In this document: positions 25,001 through 32,796 of the stretch, piece by piece
Layout: every line of letters begins with the position of its first letter
Position numbering within the stretch: the stretch's first letter is position 1
The notes under the pieces: generated by a model
Told to the model about the DNA's origin: nothing
The model's database searches: none
The model's input: only the letters and a program-made list of their open reading frames with translations
Assembly: GCA_003249105.1 (NCBI GenBank)
Contig: QBLT01000001.1
Coordinates: 1-64,000, forward strand
Direction of reading: 5' to 3'
Length of the DNA: 64,000 nt
Source: Leptolyngbya sp.
Lineage (GTDB): Bacteria > Cyanobacteriota > Cyanobacteriia > Phormidesmidales > Phormidesmidaceae
Made by a program: the position numbers and the translations under genes

Positions 25001-27916
25001 CTTCACCAGGTCTTTGAGCACCGACTCCCCGGTGCGCTGAAGCATAATCACGGGCTTGCGCCCGGCCTCTAGCTCTGCGATCGCCAGATCTGCGGTAGCT
25101 TCAGCCTTGAGGGCGATCGCACAGATAGCCCCCAGGTTATGCACCACCGAGGTAAAGGTCGTTGACTCAACTCCGGCATAGCCTACGTGATTGTCATGGC
25201 GAAATAAGGCTTCGCCAGTTTCGGCCATCCGTTCGTCAAGCTCTTCGAGCAGCCCCTGCTTGTACTCATCAAAGCGGTTGATGGCTGCCATCAGCTGAAT
25301 GTTGGCCTCCGCTCGATCGAGGCTAACGGCCACCGGGGCTGGGCTGAAGTCAACGCCGGAGTAGTCTTTTTGAAAGCGAATGCACCCGCCAGCCTCTGAC
25401 CAGAGCCCAAAGGCCATTTGCTGCATGGCGGCACCGCCTGACTGGAGGTGTCCGGCAAAGGTCTTTTGGTCCTCTGCGGCATCTTTGAAATCAGTGGTGT
25501 GGTAGAACAGCCGGGCGGCCACCACCGGCTCTTTGATCGCCGTTGCGGAGCTGGCGACAAACCCGCCCACTCGCTGGGTGAGATCTTGAAAAAACTCGGT
25601 CACCGGGGCGATAAACTTGCCAGCAGCCATCTTCTTGGCCCTGGCCGCTTCCTCATAGCTGCTGATTTCAAATTCTCCAGCGGGACCACCGGCCTTGTGG
25701 GACTCGTCGGCAATCAAAAACAGGTTGGGAGCCAGCGCCTCAAACAATGCCCGTCGATCTTTGCTGGCTAGGCCCTGGAGCTGCCCGTAGGTACTCATCA
25801 GCAGGTTGTGGTCGCCAATGGTGCCTAGCTCGGTAAACCGGCGGACATTAACCCCATTTTTTTTAGGGGTTTCAATCCGCCCAATCAGTTCGCCCTGGCT
25901 GTCTTCGACCCGCACACTGAGGCCATTGTCAGTAATGAAGGGGCGAAACTGGTTGCCGGTGTCTGGCCCATCCCGGTAGACCAGGTCTTTGTAGAGGGTG
26001 GGGTCAGCGGTCACTACCGCAGGCGTTAACCCCTGGTTTTGGGCGTAGCGACAGAGGCCCGCCACGATCCGGGTTTTGCCAATGCCCGTATCGTGGCCGA
26101 CAACCGTGGCCTGCTGCTTGTACTCGTGGTTGTAGATGGCCAGAGCCAGAGTGTCGATCTGCTCTGCCGCATAGTGGCTATAGAGGGAGTCGAGATCGGG
26201 CTCCTGCAAGCGGTCTTGGACGTAGGCATCGACCCCCAGCCCCGTGGTCGCCTCAATGCGGTCGAACACGTTGCCGTAGGCGGTGATGGCTGAGGCGGGG
26301 GCCAATACTCCCAGGGAGTAGCCCTGCGATCGCGGCCTATAGGGCAGGGTGACGGCATCATCCTGAGGTTGCTGGAGGATATCCTCCTCGGTATTGGCTT
26401 GAGCTACCATCGGGAGTCCTCCATCAGCAGGGCTTGCAGGTTGTTCAGCCAGTCGATTAGGTTCCAGCTGTCGGTGATCATCTCCAGGGTGTCGGTCGCC
26501 ATCGCCTGGGGCAGTACTGGAAACTCGTCCACCCCTTGGGGAAACAGCAATTCCCGCAGGGGGGCGTAATCCAAATTCAGCAGGCGGGCCAGCGGGCTCA
26601 CGGTCCCCGGCATCCAGTGGGCCTCCGGTAGCACTGAGTTGATCAGTTGATTGGCTAGGGCGATCGCCTGGCTGAGGGCCATCCCCTCCGCCTGCCTGTC
26701 CAGGAGGAATTGGGACAGTTTCACTTCCAGCAACCAGAGCAGGCGGGCGCGGTAATCCTCCAGGGTCATCAACGGCGAGTTGGGGGGTACCGGCACTGTC
26801 GTCCACCAGGTTCCTGCCTCTGCCTGGGCCATGGCTGGCCACCGGGTCGGCGTCCAAACTTGAACCGGCTCGTCGGGGTGCTCCAGGGCGTAGCTCACCG
26901 GGAGGGGAGAGTTCCAGATACTTTGCGTCATAGGTTCTAGCGGCATGGATTACTACCTCTCGGAGATCGTCGTATCGGTCATAGATGCGGGGGGCTTGGG
27001 CTCCAGGGAGTCTCAGGTCGGTGGAGCCTTGGCCCGCGATGGAGATAAAGTCGATGGGGAACCCGGCTCCCTGCCGTCGGAACATCGAGCCGTTCAGGGT
27101 GAAGTGATCGTCAACCTTCCAGCCGCTCTGCTGGTAGAGGAAGGAGTAGAAACTGCGGTCGGCCTGCCCCCGGTAGGCCGATTGGCGGGCGCTGGCATTG
27201 CCCATGTGCCCACCGATGATGAGTAACGCCCTGCCCTCTGGGGAAAGCCCCTGTAAGGCCTGGAGTGCGATTGCATGGTCGATCTTCTGGGTGCTGACGG
27301 GGCCATGCTGCCAGCGCTGAGGTGGGCCGGTACCGTTCTCGCGCAGCAGGCCAAAGGGGGGATTGCTGACTAGTACGTCATAGGGGCGATCCGGGCGGTA
27401 CTGGGTGGCGTCGTGTTCGGTGACCGTAAACCCTTGCGATCTCAGCTGAGCGGCGCGGGGAGGATGGAGCTCGTTGGCGATCGCCTGAGCCGGGTCGGCC
27501 AGCAGCAGCAGAGAGCCATTGCCTGCCGTGGGTTCGTAGACGGTCACTGAGGGATGCACCTGGGCGATCAGCCCTGCCACAAAGGCCATGGGCAACGGGG
27601 TAGAGTAGGCCTGCCGGGCCATGCTGTCAGAGGTTCTAACCAGCAGGTTGGGCTGAGCCTCATAGAGCGACAGCAGGTCGTCGAAGGCCAGCAGGTGATC
27701 GCCATCGGATTGCGCCACTATCTGCCGGGCTACCTTCACCAGACCTGACTCAATCGCCTCATCTACCTCCTTGGCCAGCATGGTCGAGGGCTCGACGGGC
27801 ACCCCCAGAACATTCGCCGCGAACGCCCTGGCCTCGACGATGTTTTTGAAGGCATGGCCCGCCCTAAAGTGTTCGCCGTAGGCGTGGGTCAGCTCAATTT
27901 GATCGTTGACATCCAT
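19052..27916 (-). CDS. Giant DNA methylase / strawberry-notch helicase (DarB-like), possibly three genes read as one
   Basis: The open frame encodes 2954 residues. Residues 1-325 are an N6-adenine methylase (SAM site YEPTAGNGSLLL near 128, catalytic NPPF at 185-188). From residue 503 there is a superfamily-2 strawberry-notch-like ATPase: Walker A GHDTGIGKTRIV near 607, LIADESHKAGG, and IGRTHRSGQ. A long coiled coil follows around 1440-1560, then many small modules to the C-terminus. Such proteins occur on phages (P1 DarB) and large plasmids, where they protect incoming DNA or act in replication. Residues 325-502 are Pro/Gly/Asp-rich and look like an out-of-frame reading. Another frame there encodes a better protein (26404-26946), and a GGAGG followed by ATG at 26410 would start the helicase on its own (2452 aa). 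Whether the fusion is real needs protein or transcript data. Confidence 0.8.
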   Translation of the reverse strand: MDVNDQIELTHAYGEHFRAGHAFKNIVEARAFAANVLGVPVEPSTMLAKEVDEAIESGLVKVARQIVAQSDGDHLLAFDDLLSLYEAQPNLLVRTSDSMARQAYSTPLPMAFVAGLIAQVHPSVTVYEPTAGNGSLLLLADPAQAIANELHPPRAAQLRSQGFTVTEHDATQYRPDRPYDVLVSNPPFGLLRENGTGPPQRWQHGPVSTQKIDHAIALQALQGLSPEGRALLIIGGHMGNASARQSAYRGQADRSFYSFLYQQSGWKVDDHFTLNGSMFRRQGAGFPIDFISIAGQGSTDLRLPGAQAPRIYDRYDDLREVVIHAARTYDAKYLELSPPGELRPGAPRRAGSSLDADPVASHGPGRGRNLVDDSAGTPQLAVDDPGGLPRPPALVAGSETVPIPPGQAGGGDGPQPGDRPSQSTDQLSATGGPLDAGDREPAGPPAEFGLRPPAGIAVSPRGGRVSSTAPGDGDRHPGDDHRQLEPNRLAEQPASPADGGLPMVAQANTEEDILQQPQDDAVTLPYRPRSQGYSLGVLAPASAITAYGNVFDRIEATTGLGVDAYVQDRLQEPDLDSLYSHYAAEQIDTLALAIYNHEYKQQATVVGHDTGIGKTRIVAGLCRYAQNQGLTPAVVTADPTLYKDLVYRDGPDTGNQFRPFITDNGLSVRVEDSQGELIGRIETPKKNGVNVRRFTELGTIGDHNLLMSTYGQLQGLASKDRRALFEALAPNLFLIADESHKAGGPAGEFEISSYEEAARAKKMAAGKFIAPVTEFFQDLTQRVGGFVASSATAIKEPVVAARLFYHTTDFKDAAEDQKTFAGHLQSGGAAMQQMAFGLWSEAGGCIRFQKDYSGVDFSPAPVAVSLDRAEANIQLMAAINRFDEYKQGLLEELDERMAETGEALFRHDNHVGYAGVESTTFTSVVHNLGAICAIALKAEATADLAIAELEAGRKPVIMLQRTGESVLKDLVKLTNGSIETRNALFPDDQRSILKPGDAFDITAGEYFKRYLDAARTIRIVGAHEDEGGGKVILPHYLTDDELGERGVEIYNQVLTAIESSDWTGLPADPIAYMEARIRQAGYNAVEMTGRSQRLEYQPTEDGQFVSTYQTRKAGAAAKVATIAGFQNGTVDAVITNLTTGYSLHAAINGATDLRRRSMLILQAHPDVNQCEQSIGRTHRSGQLDPEVHPATGTDPEGNPQWGQQAGEFGLPMFKLVYGEGLPTEARAMAVLMNKMRGLKSNTAGTGESQFSGADVPDFLNKYGDQAAANAMAAMPEVNQTLDYPCSPPDKDGDVSFGDVRKLTGRVAILSSDQPPTPEAPHPSLALQGEVYDLLISEYNGIKDRLEAMGQWDLDAQKIDIDAIPLRRKMLQGGDGGNPFRQPVYALEVDAKTGGKPYTTLQVAQSVCDALDQPRPESLDGLDLSVDGPMRQLGHQRSQELVAQVQSEGDAFRTTKTEQFTEVVSNAQKRLSDANERLDELKDRRDELTTELEHVAPLFTAALEDLQQSADASPEREAELEAQFEGQRAELRKQLKKTEENSKKQSERVAKAKVKVSGAEKDRDQGVAILSAQQNGVLGKLREFPLGAPVQLASLDNNRAIPGVIVGVARQQNAANPINPGSWRFKIALADEAKELSVKFSEIGRAVALKPQEDSFVFRAQPGQVLQQYTEVPTYSVFDEKQSSSREHRMLVVGQVLKSELMGRFALMQDNQGDYHPAYLLSKGIDAGEIDNRPISIQRPDHLKEFLDATARSATFTDRGGVLDCEFSLRGALLLTAPASAEGKKFYQNRELLDLADGEFVSATRRVEGDKPGRTVEQKVMRLVIEDVDAQDKVLAHITNRYGIKATSHLDEAAAATGGERSGWETATSWLPKDTSIEAAAQSRAIHPVLRAELERNPGLIPEPEGESAPSRFAVMNNLSDRLYSGSNLADLKAEFDLYEPPPPALTFETLVRGGVLQIDGQPLHPEAIAFHEYLGDSSSGATPDVLMQRAVETLGGEISQDRAIEAIGRTYRCLSDHLESGLDLEMAKAAMDNEDSAFLGQFAADSPELEERIAGAMRQVVVEAFDGAITAQAQEHQDEAVQQAGRQRLREMSHEGGPQVLAPSRQTTPIAQNVARLLQQGGLQQAVMVDGDNDFHIRVPNEPYMDLVVESHPNGVGGSDLYLTHYATGNGDMWVDTEMKLTIQPEGHLEFVETAVQGFNGGELRASDRAFGMIFAQNLLEQGFGSAISKAYLTQLGQDAIANVDGPSLEPLSPIEALFQQRPDLFHAFDRAEFEALASDSPEMLYQDGERGFLWLEGHNDPYAYQQDAVRDALAGASISPPEVAPLVDLSSSGEQLGFIGDDWTTFKFHDPALGGTTGVIEFSPAEVWELREAIDGAPSVDALRDRLMEIINAPSEDGETLHPEFARPAADYIIEIAQRDGLGQSSPWADELRVTQATSESDLASPHDPQVNPDTTLVGAAGTTNMRPAQDIYDELGLVVQPLYPQSSQDASVSSPSPQPAPSTDVDEVLLPDLGPGPHHPHLKRFAELKADYPEDIAFIRVDQAYESYAEDAQIAAYGVGRPTQPMQWGLDPDCEGLSVNTADLQEQIIPTLTQEGITVVVAELHPQLGFEANGGVRVYEAELERFHDAAGSATPPAVEVPTGSPGLEALERGGAVLTFEAGERIWELQLSQDELGMVNASMQNAKAVVRESGTEVGAQWMERAANTIATKALGDEYGDPVTIRGAVGQLMAEFYTSLDAGVNPAIQSATPSERQADPGGVDSPPTIPIAEQSSVDAPSEASPAALAEPVQSQALLKDLREWYSQARALGRSPSHLGRIEQIGQAIKSGHEGAYGDVDRMTRQHDQKAHLQQIANVLAQSKYLLSQLGQDQPDGSKVFAGKTYTLLSQGDEIAVSATERGEIFKAKGSRALHGNGLTAEDAHKFGVQVSKVRQFVAAQTQNQQNNLASVHDR
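26404..26946 (-). CDS. Overlapping 180-aa protein hidden within the giant methylase/helicase ORF
   Basis: In a different frame from the giant ORF this stretch encodes a protein of normal composition, rich in Leu, Trp and helices (LEDYRARLLWLLEVKLSQF). The giant ORF's own translation here is unnatural Pro/Gly/Asp-rich sequence. An AGAGG lies 9 bases before its ATG. Its TAG stop overlaps the potential helicase ATG as ATGGTAG, the typical layout of translationally coupled genes. No family is recognised. Either it is an independent small gene between methylase and helicase, or it is the true C-terminal part of the methylase displaced by a frameshift near 26,950. Confidence 0.55.
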   Translation of the reverse strand: MPLEPMTQSIWNSPLPVSYALEHPDEPVQVWTPTRWPAMAQAEAGTWWTTVPVPPNSPLMTLEDYRARLLWLLEVKLSQFLLDRQAEGMALSQAIALANQLINSVLPEAHWMPGTVSPLARLLNLDYAPLRELLFPQGVDEFPVLPQAMATDTLEMITDSWNLIDWLNNLQALLMEDSRW

Positions 27917-27918
27917 CG

Positions 27919-28209
27919 CTAGAGATCGGCAAAAGGTGGGCCAAACACAGAATCTAGAAACGAAGTCATCAGCACGTCGCTGACTGGGGGATAGAAGACC
28001 GGCTCTGCATCGGGTCGGTCATACCCCAATGCCGCCGCCTGATCCCAGAACGAGTCATCAGCCGGAAACGGTGTTACCGATTCCGGTTTGCTCCCTGGCT
28101 CAGAGTCGTTATCCGGTAAGGTGGGCCAAACAGAGTAGAGAATATCCAGCCACTCAGCTGTGAGCTGAGTAGGTTGACCAGGGCTACCGAACGGGTCTGT
28201 TTGGCTCAT
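27919..28209 (-). CDS. Small acidic hypothetical protein
   Basis: This 96-residue protein has no recognised domain. It is acidic and Pro-rich with no signal peptide or membrane segment. It overlaps the lipoprotein gene upstream by four bases (ATGA) and ends three bases before the giant methylase/helicase start, so it is clearly part of the operon. A role in the conjugation/replication block is inferred from coupling only. Confidence 0.6.
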   Translation of the reverse strand: MSQTDPFGSPGQPTQLTAEWLDILYSVWPTLPDNDSEPGSKPESVTPFPADDSFWDQAAALGYDRPDAEPVFYPPVSDVLMTSFLDSVFGPPFADL

Positions 28210-28847
28210 TTCGTGTCCTCACTAACGGCATCAGGTACGCCTGACGCAGGCTGATTCTCAATCATGGCGTTGGCGATCGCTACCACATCGCGCATTCGAC
28301 CAGAGCGAATACCAACGAAGTACCGAATACCTTGTTCCTCCCAAAAGATTTTGGCCGCGTTGCAGTTAGCCCCACAGACCCAGGGGATAAAGGTGCCGGT
28401 GATTCCCCCGCTCAGCGTGACCGTGGCGATGGGTTCTTCACTGCGCATCATGGGTTGATAGGTGGGGTCGAGGTAGAAGGAGTATTCCTCATCCACTGTG
28501 GGTGTGTCTGCGGTTAAGCGAATGGCCCCCAATACGCCAAAGTTGCAGTATCCAGCTCCGTAGCACTGGTCGATCGCATCGAGGTTGATGTCGTAGCCGC
28601 CCCGGTCAGCTCTGGCGATCGAGGGGTAAAAGGGCTCATCCTGGCCAGGGGCAGGTTCCCTCAGCACCACTTCGGGGATAGATGTCGGCAGCAGCACCGG
28701 GATGCTCGATGCTGCCTCAACCTCTGCCGCCACCGTCTGAAAGACCGGGGGCACTACCTCAGCCCCTAGGGTGCGATCGCTCTGTGCCCGCGCCGAACAT
28801 CCCGCCAGCAGGGCGCACAGGAGCAAAATCAAAAGCTGTGTCTTCAT
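28206..28847 (-). CDS. Secreted lipoprotein of the conjugation operon
   Basis: This is a 213-residue lipoprotein. The signal peptide MKTQLLILLLCALLAGCSA ends in an LAGC lipobox, so it is anchored to a membrane by Cys. I chose the ATG at 28847, not the ORF start at 28880: it has GGGGGTGG upstream and overlaps the previous stop as ATGA. The mature part contains CYGAGYCNFG and CGANCNAAKIFW, which may form disulfides in the periplasm. No named family. Its place between the wall hydrolase and replication genes suggests a VirB7/TraV-like structural part of the transfer apparatus, which is an inference. Confidence 0.65.
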   Translation of the reverse strand: MKTQLLILLLCALLAGCSARAQSDRTLGAEVVPPVFQTVAAEVEAASSIPVLLPTSIPEVVLREPAPGQDEPFYPSIARADRGGYDINLDAIDQCYGAGYCNFGVLGAIRLTADTPTVDEEYSFYLDPTYQPMMRSEEPIATVTLSGGITGTFIPWVCGANCNAAKIFWEEQGIRYFVGIRSGRMRDVVAIANAMIENQPASGVPDAVSEDTK

Positions 28848-29287
28848 TGCCCACCCCCATCGGCAACGTACTGCTGCCAAAGCATTTGGGCATCGGCGAT
28901 CGCCAGGCCGCAGAGGTCAACCAGGTCGTTGGCCCGGTAGGCACCACCCGTACCGCAAAAGGTTTCCCAGCCACCGGGGGCTCGGCGCAGCAGGGTCATG
29001 CCGCCGCCTTCGCCATACCAGTAGTCGGCAATGCCATAGTCGCCGGTCTGGGAAAGGGTACCAATCTCGGCTTCCACCTCGGGGGGGCGCTGGTCGTCGA
29101 GCAGCGCCTGCACGGCGGCGCGGGGAGTGCGACCCGAGAAGGTGATCTCACGGCTGTCTTGAGCCGTGACCGGCAGAACAAAAATGATGGTGTGCAGCAC
29201 CAGGGCCAAACACAGGCCAAAGACCGCCCAAGCAGAGGGTTTGCTCTCAAAGACGCTGAGCGCTTTTCGTAGAAATCGATCAAACAT
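28844..29287 (-). CDS. Exported hypothetical protein with one N-terminal membrane segment
   Basis: This 147-residue protein has a hydrophobic segment at about 20-42 (AVFGLCLALVLHTIIFVLPVTA) that could be a signal peptide or anchor. The remaining 105 residues are extracytoplasmic with GGWETFCGTGGAY and a Cys pair. Its stop overlaps the lipoprotein start as ATGA and it begins 13 bases after the wall-hydrolase gene. Unknown family; probably an accessory component of the secretion apparatus by location. Confidence 0.6.
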   Translation of the reverse strand: MFDRFLRKALSVFESKPSAWAVFGLCLALVLHTIIFVLPVTAQDSREITFSGRTPRAAVQALLDDQRPPEVEAEIGTLSQTGDYGIADYWYGEGGGMTLLRRAPGGWETFCGTGGAYRANDLVDLCGLAIADAQMLWQQYVADGGGQ

Positions 29288-29300
29288 ATTGCCGGCCTCA

Positions 29301-31733
29301 CTAATTGGTTACTCGATAGATCGCCCGTCGCCCACCTCCGTAGGAAGGCGAGAAATAGCCATCGGACACCCAGGTAAACGAGGCTTCGCCCCTGGCAGCC
29401 TTGGATGAACTGTTGGACACCACCTGGGTACAGCCCGCATTCATACAGACGCCGATGTGCTGTCGTCCGCCCCCCATATCAATCACATTCAGGTCGCCGG
29501 GCTGGGCTTCGTTGGCGTTGACGCTAATGCCGCGTCCGCCCTTGATGGCACTTTCGACGCCGCGCACCGCCAGGTTGCCGTAGGGAGGGCCACCGCCCAG
29601 GGTCTGAATGCCTGCTTTGTGCAGTACGTAGTTGACCATGCCCGCGCAGCCCAATCGGCCCTGGTTGGTGCCCGGTATGCGAGAGGCGCTAAAGTTTTCA
29701 GCCTGAACGGCCCTGACCCCAGCCATGATCTTGGCGTTGAGGTCGCCGCCACCGCCTGCCTGGGTTTCAAGGGTCGAGCACGATTGCAGCGCCTCGTAGA
29801 AGCGCTGGGACTGCTGGGCGGTGTAGTCCATCTTGTCGGCATCGTTGACGATGCGGCGGGCATTGCGGAAGTCGGCCTTGCCGTTGCCAATGTAGGTGCC
29901 GAGGCCCACCCCGGTGAACAGACCATCGCGCATGCCAATGACGGTAATTTTGGCGGCAGTGTCGGGGTCGTTGGCCAGGTCAGGATTGTTGACCAAGTCG
30001 ATGCCTAACACCTGGCCCATCTTGCGGTAGTTGGCCTCCCAGGTGAGCTGCACATAGCCCCTGCCGTAGTAGCAACCGCTGCCATAGGTGCCGCAGCCCA
30101 CCCCCTGCTCACTGATCGGGCTCCAACGCCCCTCTAGCTCGGTGGAAACGGTACCGAGGATGTAGGCCAGCTGAGCTTTATCGGTCACCCCAGCCTCGTT
30201 AGCGGCGGCGATGATGCGGGGGATGTGCTCTCTGGCCCCGGCGGCTTCGCTGGAATGGCGCAGGGCACCAATCAAGCTATCCAGGCAGGGCTCATCCATC
30301 TGCACGGGAGAGCCGCCGGAGCCATAGTAGGAACCACCCAGGTCTTGGCTGACGTAGCGCTGAAGCTCGGGCGGGACGTCTAGGCCACCCGAAGCGCCGC
30401 CGCTGCCGTCCAGGGGGCCGGTCAGAACAAAGCCCTTTTCCGTCGTGCTCCAGATGGGGATAGGCCCAATAAAGTAGGGGGTACAGCCCAGGGGCGCAAA
30501 GAATGAATTACTGCAAAAGCGGGTGTATAACGAAAATCGCCCCGTCCCCTCTGACTCGGTGGTGTCAGACAGTACGACTTTGAACACGGCCCCAAAGGGC
30601 ACTCGCCCAGTGGGTTCCATACCGCCATTGACAGCGGCGAGAATGCCGCTGCCGCCGCGCACCATCTGCTGGCCCGGCCCAGTGCCCCCGGCGATCCATT
30701 GGGCACCGTGCATCTTACCTGGCCCCGCCAGCTCCAGGTGGGCGCAGCCCCGTGCTTGGGCACATTGCACTTCCCACCCTTCCACGTCGGAGCCGGTGAT
30801 TGAGAATTGGGTGGGCGTTTGGGTGTGTTCTTGGTCGCCATAGGTGACGTCGTGGGTGCCGCCAAACCCGTTGACTATCCCCGACAGCAGGCCGGGGAAG
30901 GCTCCCAAGGGGACTTGGTCAAGCCCTGGGATGTCGCTAATCGCCAGGTCTTGCCAGCCGTCGAGGTCTGCGATCTCAACTTGATCCAGCCCTGGGATGT
31001 CACCCACAGTAAATGTCTCTAGCTGGTCGAGGGCTGGCCCGGTAAATTGAATCTCTCCCAGGTTGGCACCGCCTAGGAGGTGATCTGGGGAGGAAATCAA
31101 GTCGGTGATGGGGGTGACGCCGAACTGGTTGAGGGCCTGTTGGATAAATTGCTCTGGGTTGATAGCCCCGGCAGGCAAGTCTCCGGTTTGCTCGGCTAGC
31201 GCCAGGAGCTCGGGGCGCACGGCGGCGTTGAAGGCGCTCTGCAGGGCGGGCACATCTTGCAGGGCCAGGTCTTGCACACCGGCCAGGTTGGCTAAGCTGC
31301 CGAGGGTCTGTCGCTGCAATAGGGTGTGAAACTGGGATAGGGAAATAGCGTTGGTGTCTACGCCAGAGGCTTGGGCAATCTCGGCCAGGGTGAGGGCCTG
31401 GGGCAGGAAGCTGCTGCCCAGGTCGCCGAGGCGAAAGATGTCGGTGAAGGCTGCGCCGGGCTGCCAGCTGCGGGCGGTATCGAACCCGGTTTGGCTCGAT
31501 AGCTCGGGGGGGAGGCCAGCGATTTGCCCTGGGGTGGTGGCGAGGCCCAGGTCGCGAAAGGTGGTGGTGAGAAAGTTTTGGTAGGTGACAGGGGCGGCGG
31601 ATTGGGCAATCGCGGGGTTGAGCTGAGCAATGGCTAGCAGGCCAACGAGGGCGAGGGCAGCCAGCAGAGCCAGCAGCAGCGATCTGAGGGTCGCTGCTTT
31701 TTGGGTAGCGGCCAGGCTGATTTTTGCAAGCAT
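29301..31733 (-). CDS. Secreted cell-wall hydrolase (GH19-like plus CHAP/NlpC-like) of the conjugation system
   Basis: This is an 810-residue exported protein with an N-terminal signal/anchor (LLLALLAALALVGLLAIA) ending near 45. Residues 45-460 are repetitive Leu/Gly/Asp segments (FTVGDIPGLDQVEIADL) plus a Cys-containing module ending in IGPIPIW. About 490-640 is a GH19 chitinase/lysozyme-like domain (TVSTELEGRWSP, YYGRGYVQLTWEANY). About 665-810 is a CHAP/NlpC-P60-type amidase (GCAGMVNYVLHKAG, HIGVCMNAGC). It should locally open peptidoglycan for the transfer channel, as VirB1-like enzymes do. The N-terminal part resembles the 499-residue protein at 40119 in layout, suggesting common ancestry. 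Confidence 0.75.
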   Translation of the reverse strand: MLAKISLAATQKAATLRSLLLALLAALALVGLLAIAQLNPAIAQSAAPVTYQNFLTTTFRDLGLATTPGQIAGLPPELSSQTGFDTARSWQPGAAFTDIFRLGDLGSSFLPQALTLAEIAQASGVDTNAISLSQFHTLLQRQTLGSLANLAGVQDLALQDVPALQSAFNAAVRPELLALAEQTGDLPAGAINPEQFIQQALNQFGVTPITDLISSPDHLLGGANLGEIQFTGPALDQLETFTVGDIPGLDQVEIADLDGWQDLAISDIPGLDQVPLGAFPGLLSGIVNGFGGTHDVTYGDQEHTQTPTQFSITGSDVEGWEVQCAQARGCAHLELAGPGKMHGAQWIAGGTGPGQQMVRGGSGILAAVNGGMEPTGRVPFGAVFKVVLSDTTESEGTGRFSLYTRFCSNSFFAPLGCTPYFIGPIPIWSTTEKGFVLTGPLDGSGGASGGLDVPPELQRYVSQDLGGSYYGSGGSPVQMDEPCLDSLIGALRHSSEAAGAREHIPRIIAAANEAGVTDKAQLAYILGTVSTELEGRWSPISEQGVGCGTYGSGCYYGRGYVQLTWEANYRKMGQVLGIDLVNNPDLANDPDTAAKITVIGMRDGLFTGVGLGTYIGNGKADFRNARRIVNDADKMDYTAQQSQRFYEALQSCSTLETQAGGGGDLNAKIMAGVRAVQAENFSASRIPGTNQGRLGCAGMVNYVLHKAGIQTLGGGPPYGNLAVRGVESAIKGGRGISVNANEAQPGDLNVIDMGGGRQHIGVCMNAGCTQVVSNSSSKAARGEASFTWVSDGYFSPSYGGGRRAIYRVTN

Positions 31734-31772
31734 TCAGGTTACGCGGAGCGCTGATGCCTGAACGGTAGTGGA

Positions 31773-31793
31773 GCAATATGGCTGCTATATTGC
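31773..31793 (-). promoter_or_regulatory. 7-bp inverted repeat upstream of the wall hydrolase gene
   Basis: GCAATAT and ATATTGC flank a 7-base centre, about 40 bases before the ATG at 31733. The position suits a promoter/operator for the genes that follow the Qat insertion, which would otherwise be cut off from the upstream conjugation promoter. Confidence 0.3.
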
Positions 31794-31823
31794 GTGCGAC
31801 ATGCAGGGGATGAAGAACTGATA

Positions 31824-31839
31824 ATTTTTAGCTAAAAAT
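31824..31839. promoter_or_regulatory. 16-bp perfect palindrome ATTTTTAGCTAAAAAT
   Basis: A perfect AT-rich palindrome lies in the 328-base gap between the wall hydrolase and qatD. The rest of the gap (31734-32061) holds no gene that I can see. It may be an operator or a short terminator-like hairpin; nothing else supports either. Confidence 0.3.
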
Positions 31840-32061
31840 CACGAGATGGTTTTCCCATACGCAGGCATGATGGCGAAGCAAGCATGGAGAACTCTTGCTC
31901 ATCCCTCTCGAAGCTGCACTAACGTTGCACATTACCCGCTGCAGATAAACTCTGCATCATGCCCGATCGACTCTCGGCGGTCGGTGTGAATGGGCGTTAT
32001 TATGTCGCTGTTAATAAGTATTGAAGCAGATTTTAATTGACCATAATGGCTCTCGGAAAAC

Positions 32062-32796
32062 CTACTTATTTTTACTTAGTAGTTTTTTTAAGTTTGAAAT
32101 TAGGGCAACATCCGTCTGGTCAGGCCTAATGTGCCATACTTCAGACAACTGGAGCGTAGCTTTTTGAACATCCCAGGGCATTATACTTTTGCGATTTAAC
32201 TTTGCGAACGGACCATCTGTTTCAGTAAGCACTCTATCTTTAGGCATTTCCCTAATTAAGGACTTCCCTTTTTCTGTGGCAAGCATTGCTGGACCTACCG
32301 AAAACCAACATCCCATAGAAATAGCGCGCTTAAGTTGTGTTTTTGTTCCAGTAAACCAGTGCAAGATTGGAGTACCTGCATCTTCGTAATTAGCTAGGCA
32401 GTCAAGCACTGAATCAACAGCACCTCGACTGTGAATAGACATGATACGACCACCAGATTTTTCTACCGTACTTAGAATATGATTAAAAACTTTAGTTTGA
32501 ACCTCCTTGTATTTGGCGTATTTCTTACTACCATCTAATCCTATTTCTCCAACATATTTTGTTTGTGATATTAGTTCATCAAATAGCTCAACCTCATGAT
32601 ATCGTTCGTGAGCTAACTGAGGATGCAGCCCTAAAGATGTTTTGATACGCTCACAGTCTTGTACTAATGTTTTAGTGCCATGCCATGCTTTTGGGGTAGT
32701 TGTCACCGAAAGAATATAAAAATTTTGCAATTTACACTGTAGAACAACTTTTTGAGGATCTTTGTATAAGTCGAGATGGCAGTGCATGTCGATCAT
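32062..32796 (-). CDS. qatD: QatD: TatD-family nuclease of the Qat anti-phage system
   Basis: This 244-residue protein is a TatD-type metal-dependent hydrolase. It has the N-terminal MHCHLD (HxH metal ligands), VGEIGLDG near 80, SIHSRGAVDS near 120, HWFTGT, and TETDGPFAKLN near 195, all in the order of the amidohydrolase-fold DNases. It is the last gene of the four-gene Qat cassette, and its ATG overlaps the qatC stop by one base (TAATG). In Qat the TatD protein is expected to provide nuclease activity. The AT-rich composition matches the other qat genes and contrasts with the conjugation genes on both sides. Confidence 0.9.
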   Translation of the reverse strand: MIDMHCHLDLYKDPQKVVLQCKLQNFYILSVTTTPKAWHGTKTLVQDCERIKTSLGLHPQLAHERYHEVELFDELISQTKYVGEIGLDGSKKYAKYKEVQTKVFNHILSTVEKSGGRIMSIHSRGAVDSVLDCLANYEDAGTPILHWFTGTKTQLKRAISMGCWFSVGPAMLATEKGKSLIREMPKDRVLTETDGPFAKLNRKSIMPWDVQKATLQLSEVWHIRPDQTDVALISNLKKLLSKNK

